Part shown: in pieces, positions 6,013-8,807 of the stretch
How positions within the stretch are numbered: the stretch's first letter is position 1
Layout of the letters: every line of letters begins with the position of its first letter
Assembly (NCBI GenBank): GCA_919901705.1
Contig: CAKKPR010000090.1
Coordinates: 1 to 8,807 of the forward strand
Source: Thermodesulfovibrionales bacterium
GTDB lineage: Bacteria; Nitrospirota; Thermodesulfovibrionia; Thermodesulfovibrionales; UBA1546
Length of the DNA stretch: 8,807 bases
Reading direction: 5' to 3'
Made by a program: the position numbers and the translations under genes
Notes under the pieces: model-generated
Told to the model about the DNA's origin: nothing
Databases searched by the model: none
What the model saw: the letters and a program-made list of their open reading frames with translations, nothing else

Positions 6013-7277
6013 ATTCTGCCCTTAACCTTCTGGATGGTATCCTGAACATGGGACTGATAAAAATCCTGAATTTTTTTCAATATATCAGGATATTTTTCAA
6101 ACATTTCTTCGAGAATAAATCTGTCAAATTCTATGATCTCAAGTTTATCAATTGCTATTACCGAAGCAGTTCTCGGCCTCCCGGTAAGAAATGCCACTTC
6201 ACCAAATACATCACCAACAGAGAGCGTTGCAAGCTCTATCTCTTTACCAAGAATATGCGCAACAACGTCTGCCTGTCCTGATTTTATAAGAAAGATTGAA
6301 TCGCCGGAATCTCCCTCTTCGATAATCCTCTGCCCTGGTGAGAATAATTGTGATTTTATGCTGCCGACCAACTCTCTTGCCTCACCTTCAGGCAGAGATG
6401 ACAAAAATTCAGGGATACGGGAAACAGGTTCTTCTCCGTTTAGAAAAACATCCGATGCTGCTGGTTCAGTTTGCCCTTCAAATTCCGCGGGCTCCTGTGT
6501 TTCAGGCGAAGGCACGCCACCTAACGGCTCTTCATCAAAAAATGTACCGGTAAAAAAATCGTCCATTTTTACTGCAGAAGGTTCAACTTCGCTCTCAAAA
6601 GATGGCGTTTTAAATAAATCATCTATTTTTTCAGAAGCCTCAGCTTCAATATTTTTTTGGGTTTCCGCTTCAAAACCCGGTTCCACAGGAAAATCTAATT
6701 CCCTGCCGGCACCGGGTTCAGTTGTACCCTCAAAAGACGGCACTTCCGGAAAATCCGCTATCCCTGCAGGCGGCTCTACTCCAACATCTCGTAGAGTCTC
6801 TCCTCGGCGAGTCGCCTGAGGCGACGAGTCTACGACCTGTTCAACTCCAGGTTCAAAACCTGTTTCAAAAGAAGGCTCAAATCCGGATACAACCAGTTGT
6901 TCGGGTTTTTCTTCAACTATAGGTTCAAAAGAAGGGGGCGCGGGCGCCGGCTTCATCCTTGAACTCTCAAGTTCCATAAGCAAATCTTTAGATTTATTGA
7001 TAGCCTCAGCGTTCTCAGGATCAAGCCTCATGATTATCTTATAGATAGCGAGAGCCTTCTGTAAAAAACCCTCATTCACAAGAAGCCATGCAGACTGGTG
7101 ATAGGCAGCAATTGCATTGCTCACATCTCCTGCCTTCTGAAAAATGTCCCCGATCTTGAGATGCACCTGAGAATTTTTTGGTTCATCTTTCAGGACAGAG
7201 TTAAGGGACTGCATCGCCTTTTCCCAGTCCTGTTTCCTCAGTGCATCAAAATATGTTTCCCAATATTTCTTAGCCAT
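6003..7277 (-). CDS. TPR protein with acidic linker and C-terminal cyclic-nucleotide-binding domain
   Basis: A 424-aa cytoplasmic protein. Residues 1-105 form about three tetratricopeptide repeats (for example DWEKAMQSLNSVLKDEPKN, then VHLKIGDIFQKAGDVSNAIAAYHQS, then KALAIYKIIMRLDPENA). Residues 106-290 are a Pro/Glu/Phe-rich, probably disordered linker with seven [Ser/Gly]-Phe-Glu units (Phe117, 133, 137, 141, 182, 202, 227). Residues about 290-410 are a Crp-like cNMP-binding domain, with PGQRIIEEGDSGDSIFLIKSG and the phosphate-binding cassette GDVFGEVAFLTGRPRTASV (355-373). Glu360, Arg369 and Thr370 stand where CRP has Glu72, Arg82 and Ser83, so cyclic-nucleotide binding is plausible. No DNA-binding domain follows, so this is not a Crp regulator; a scaffold or regulatory subunit is more likely. 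Residues 148-163 (SSPQATRRGETLR core) are encoded by a palindromic repeat and break the acidic character of the linker. The gene has a near-consensus promoter and almost no leader; no Shine-Dalgarno is seen. It converges on the small exported gene at a shared terminator. Confidence 0.88.
   Translation of the reverse strand: MAKKYWETYFDALRKQDWEKAMQSLNSVLKDEPKNSQVHLKIGDIFQKAGDVSNAIAAYHQSAWLLVNEGFLQKALAIYKIIMRLDPENAEAINKSKDLLMELESSRMKPAPAPPSFEPIVEEKPEQLVVSGFEPSFETGFEPGVEQVVDSSPQATRRGETLRDVGVEPPAGIADFPEVPSFEGTTEPGAGRELDFPVEPGFEAETQKNIEAEASEKIDDLFKTPSFESEVEPSAVKMDDFFTGTFFDEEPLGGVPSPETQEPAEFEGQTEPAASDVFLNGEEPVSRIPEFLSSLPEGEARELVGSIKSQLFSPGQRIIEEGDSGDSIFLIKSGQADVVAHILGKEIELATLSVGDVFGEVAFLTGRPRTASVIAIDKLEIIEFDRFILEEMFEKYPDILKKIQDFYQSHVQDTIQKVKGRIKK
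6787..6837. repeat. 51-bp palindromic element inserted in frame in the TPR/cNMP gene
   Basis: Read on the minus strand, the element begins GGTCGTAGACTCG and ends ACTCTACGAGA. The same 13 bases and 11 bases occur directly joined at 7381-7404, which delimits the 27-bp core of this copy (6798-6824). It folds on itself: outer arms TCGTAGA/TCTACGA (6789-6795 and 6829-6835) and an inner hairpin GTCGCC-TGA-GGCGAC (6811-6825). Its length, 17 codons, keeps the frame open and adds Val-Val-Asp-Ser-Ser-Pro-Gln-Ala-Thr-Arg-Arg-Gly-Glu-Thr-Leu-Arg to the disordered linker. In-frame palindromes of this sort are known in other bacteria (Rickettsia palindromic elements); this one has a different sequence. Confidence 0.8.
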
Positions 7278-7291
7278 GTTTTATCGTAGTA

Positions 7292-7320
7292 ATTCTAAAT
7301 AATAGCGAATTTTATGTCAA
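7292..7320 (-). promoter_or_regulatory. Near-consensus σ70 promoter of the TPR/cNMP gene
   Basis: On the minus strand TTGACA (7315-7320) is a perfect -35 box, followed after exactly 17 bases by TAGAAT (7292-7297), one mismatch from TATAAT. The start point would be near 7285, only about eight bases before the ATG at 7277. That leaves no room for a Shine-Dalgarno sequence, and none is present. Confidence 0.75.
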
Positions 7321-7341
7321 ATTCATATACGCTGAAAGCAT

Positions 7342-7370
7342 TTGTCATACATAATCGTATATAATAGATA
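7342..7370 (+). promoter_or_regulatory. σ70 promoter candidate for dapL
   Basis: TTGTCA (7342-7347) and TAGATA (7365-7370) are 17 bases apart. A perfect TATAAT also occurs at 7360-7365, but it lies only 12 bases from TTGTCA and has no good -35 of its own. Either -10 would start transcription at about 7372-7378, so the leader would begin with, or just before, the short palindromic element at 7381. The promoter faces away from that of the TPR/cNMP gene. Confidence 0.45.
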
Positions 7371-7380
7371 AAAAAATTCA

Positions 7381-7404
7381 GGTCGTAGACTCGACTCTAC
7401 GAGA
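7381..7404. repeat. Short (24-bp) copy of the GGTCGTAGACTCG palindromic element in the dapL leader
   Basis: GGTCGTAGACTCG is joined directly to ACTCTACGAGA; these are exactly the two ends of the 51-bp element at 6787-6837 without its core. The arms TCGTAGA (7383-7389) and TCTACGA (7396-7402) can form a hairpin with a CTCGAC loop. The hairpin ends two bases before the AAGGAG ribosome binding site of dapL (7404-7409), so it may affect translation. Confidence 0.75.
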
Positions 7405-7420
7405 AGGAGTTCCCAAATCA

Positions 7421-8587
7421 ATGATATCTGTTCAGCTATCCGACAGGGTGAAAAATCTTCCACCATACCTTTTTGCAGCAATAGACAAGATGAAACAGGA
7501 TGCCCTTGGAAAAGGGGTTGACCTGATAGACTTAAGCATCGGCGACCCTGATATTCCAACTCCGGAACATATAGTTGACGCAATGAAAAAAGCAGTAGAA
7601 AAACCTGTACATCACCGCTATCCCTCATACGAAGGCATGCTTTCATTCAGACAGGCAGTTGCCGGATGGTATAAAAAAAGATTTAATGTTTCTCTGAATC
7701 CTGCCAATGAAGTGCTGTCATTGATAGGCTCAAAGGAAGGCATCGGCCACATACCACTGGCATTTGTGAATCCGGGAGATGTTGTGCTTGTGCCCTCTCC
7801 CGGTTACCCGGTATATCCTGTCGGGACCTTGTTTGCAGGAGGCGAGAGTTATATTATGCCTCTGAAAGAAGAAAACGGTTTCCTTCCGGATCTCAAGACA
7901 ATTCCTGAAGAAAAACTTAAAAAGGCAAAGCTCATGTACATAAACTATCCGAATAACCCGACCTCTGCAACAGCGCCCGCAGGGTTTTATAAGGAAGTAA
8001 TCGCCCTGGCAAATAAATATAACATCATAGTATGCCATGATGCAGCTTACTCAGAGGTTTATTACGATAATGAAAAGCCAATGAGTTTTCTTGAGCTTGA
8101 AGGGGCAAAGGAAGTAGGAGTAGAAATGCATTCCCTCTCAAAGACTTATAATATGACCGGCTGGAGGATTGGCTTTGCTGTCGGAAACAAGGATGTGCTT
8201 GCAGGTTTAGGTAAGATAAAGACAAATCTTGATTCGGGTGTTTTTCAGGCCATACAGGAAGCATCCATCGCTGCAATCAATACAGATGATAAAATACTGG
8301 CTGAAATCAGAGATACGTATCAGGCAAGAAAAGATGCGCTTTATAATGGATTAAAAAACCTTGGTTTCCATTTGATAAAGCCAAAGGCAACCTTCTATTT
8401 ATGGGCAAAGGTCCCGTCCGGATTTGATTCTCAGAAATTTGTTGCACATCTCCTTGAAAAAACAGGGGTGCTTACCACACCAGGAGTCGGCTTCGGAGCG
8501 CCCGGAGAAGGATATGTGAGGTTCGCGCTCACAGTGCCGGTGGCAAGAATTAAAGAAGCGGTTGAGAGGATTGGGAAAATACTTTAG
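7421..8587 (+). CDS. dapL: LL-diaminopimelate aminotransferase (class I/II PLP enzyme)
   Basis: A 388-aa fold-type I aminotransferase. DapL converts tetrahydrodipicolinate and glutamate directly to LL-diaminopimelate and 2-oxoglutarate, a one-step bypass of the succinylase/acetylase routes to lysine and peptidoglycan. Seen in the sequence: IDLSIGDPDIPTP (36-48), the YPSYEGMLSFRQAV segment (67-80), LIGSKEGIGHIPLAFVNPGD (101-120), YPNNPT (176-181), CHDAAYSE with PLP-binding Asp207 and Tyr210, SLSKTYNMTGWRIGF with the Schiff-base Lys241 and Arg249, and the substrate-carboxylate Arg367 in YVRFALT. Several of these blocks, especially SKEGI and HSLSKTYNMTGWRIGFAVGN, are those I know from the DapL group of about 385 aa (methanogen/clostridial type), as distinct from the longer plant/chlamydial type. 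The ATG follows AAGGAG with an 11-base spacing, rather long. A repeat hairpin adjoins that site. folK follows 168 bp downstream. A related aspartate-family aminotransferase is the alternative. Confidence 0.87.
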   Translation: MISVQLSDRVKNLPPYLFAAIDKMKQDALGKGVDLIDLSIGDPDIPTPEHIVDAMKKAVEKPVHHRYPSYEGMLSFRQAVAGWYKKRFNVSLNPANEVLSLIGSKEGIGHIPLAFVNPGDVVLVPSPGYPVYPVGTLFAGGESYIMPLKEENGFLPDLKTIPEEKLKKAKLMYINYPNNPTSATAPAGFYKEVIALANKYNIIVCHDAAYSEVYYDNEKPMSFLELEGAKEVGVEMHSLSKTYNMTGWRIGFAVGNKDVLAGLGKIKTNLDSGVFQAIQEASIAAINTDDKILAEIRDTYQARKDALYNGLKNLGFHLIKPKATFYLWAKVPSGFDSQKFVAHLLEKTGVLTTPGVGFGAPGEGYVRFALTVPVARIKEAVERIGKIL

Positions 8588-8637
8588 GTTTCAGGTTCAT
8601 AGCTCAAGCAAATGCTTACAAATAAAGTGTCACATTC

Positions 8638-8721
8638 TGTCATTGCGAGGAGTGTAATGACGAAGCAATCTCGAAGTTATGGATAAGATTGCCACGCTCC
8701 CGTTGGTCGCTCGCAATGACA
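8638..8721. repeat. TCATTGCGAG-type palindromic repeat, copy B
   Basis: The ends TGTCATTGCGAG (8638-8649) and CTCGCAATGACA (8710-8721) match copy A (2442-2519) exactly. The interior shares GAAGCAATCTCG-AGTT and GATAAGATTGCCACG with it but differs beside the ends, so this copy is 84 bp rather than 78. It lies between dapL and folK on their strand, so it would be transcribed from dapL as a long hairpin. Unlike copy A it has no outer inverted repeat. The rest of the gap (8588-8637, 8722-8755) shows no gene and no clear terminator. Confidence 0.85.
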
Positions 8722-8755
8722 TAAAAAAGATTCATCTAAAATTCTGCACAGTATT

Positions 8756-8807
8756 ATGTCAATCGTTTATATAGGACTGGGCTCAAATATCGGAAATCGG
8801 GAAGAGA
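8756..8807 (+). CDS. folK: 2-amino-4-hydroxy-6-hydroxymethyldihydropteridine pyrophosphokinase, N-terminal fragment
   Basis: The 17 codons before the window edge read MSIVYIGLGSNIGNREE. The [Y/I]-x-GLGSN-[I/L]-G-[N/D]-[R/K] signature at the very N-terminus is diagnostic of HPPK, which transfers pyrophosphate from ATP to 6-hydroxymethyl-dihydropterin in folate synthesis. The ATG has no clear Shine-Dalgarno sequence. The gene is cut by the end of the window, not broken. Confidence 0.85.
   Translation, partial: MSIVYIGLGSNIGNREE

Noticed and set aside
6133..6819. 228-aa Ser/Pro-rich open frame on the plus strand
   Set aside because: It is the mirror of the Pro/Glu/Ser-rich linker of the TPR/cNMP gene; low complexity explains the lack of stops.

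Overview
The window holds six complete protein genes and the first 17 codons of a seventh. Coding DNA is mostly moderately AT-rich, with many Lys/Ile residues and ATA/AAA codons. A σ54-type two-component system, a DapL-type lysine-pathway aminotransferase followed by folK, a TPR/cyclic-nucleotide-domain protein, a caspase-like lipoprotein and dispersed TCATTGCGAG repeats together suggest a Gram-negative environmental bacterium. Nitrospirota (Thermodesulfovibrio-like) or a deltaproteobacterial relative would fit. That placement is inference from style and gene content; no marker gene in the window settles it.

Layout. 1-128: gene-free 3' flank with a possible degenerate palindromic repeat. 129-1601 (-): exported lipoprotein with a C-terminal caspase-like (C14) domain and an intact His/Cys dyad. 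1707-2357 (-): uncharacterised 216-aa protein. 2358-2609: divergent intergenic region carrying a promoter for the minus-strand gene and a composite repeat, in which a TCATTGCGAG palindrome is enclosed by perfect 18-bp inverted repeats and an apparent AAGCA target duplication. 2610-5447 (+): tightly coupled membrane histidine kinase and NtrC-family σ54 activator. 5448-5555: a good -24/-12 promoter candidate. 5556-5963 (+): small exported Lys/Ala/Glu-rich protein, ending at a strong shared terminator (5976-6012). 6003-7277 (-): TPR, acidic linker and cyclic-nucleotide-binding domain. 7278-7420: divergent promoters and a short palindromic element next to the dapL ribosome binding site. 7421-8587 (+): dapL. 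8588-8755: a second TCATTGCGAG repeat. 8756-8807 (+): start of folK.

How the genes may work together. The kinase, the activator, the -24/-12 promoter and the secreted small protein form a self-contained candidate signalling unit: an envelope signal is sensed, the σ54 activator is phosphorylated, and an exported protein is induced. The arrangement recalls ZraSR-ZraP, but the small protein is not visibly related to ZraP. DapL and FolK are biosynthetic housekeeping genes (lysine/peptidoglycan and folate).

The most unusual structure is a family of GGTCGTAGACTCG...ACTCTACGAGA palindromic elements. A 51-bp copy lies in frame inside the TPR/cNMP gene and adds 17 codons to its linker. A 24-bp copy with the same ends but without the 27-bp core lies in the dapL leader. 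A more diverged relative may lie at 52-78.
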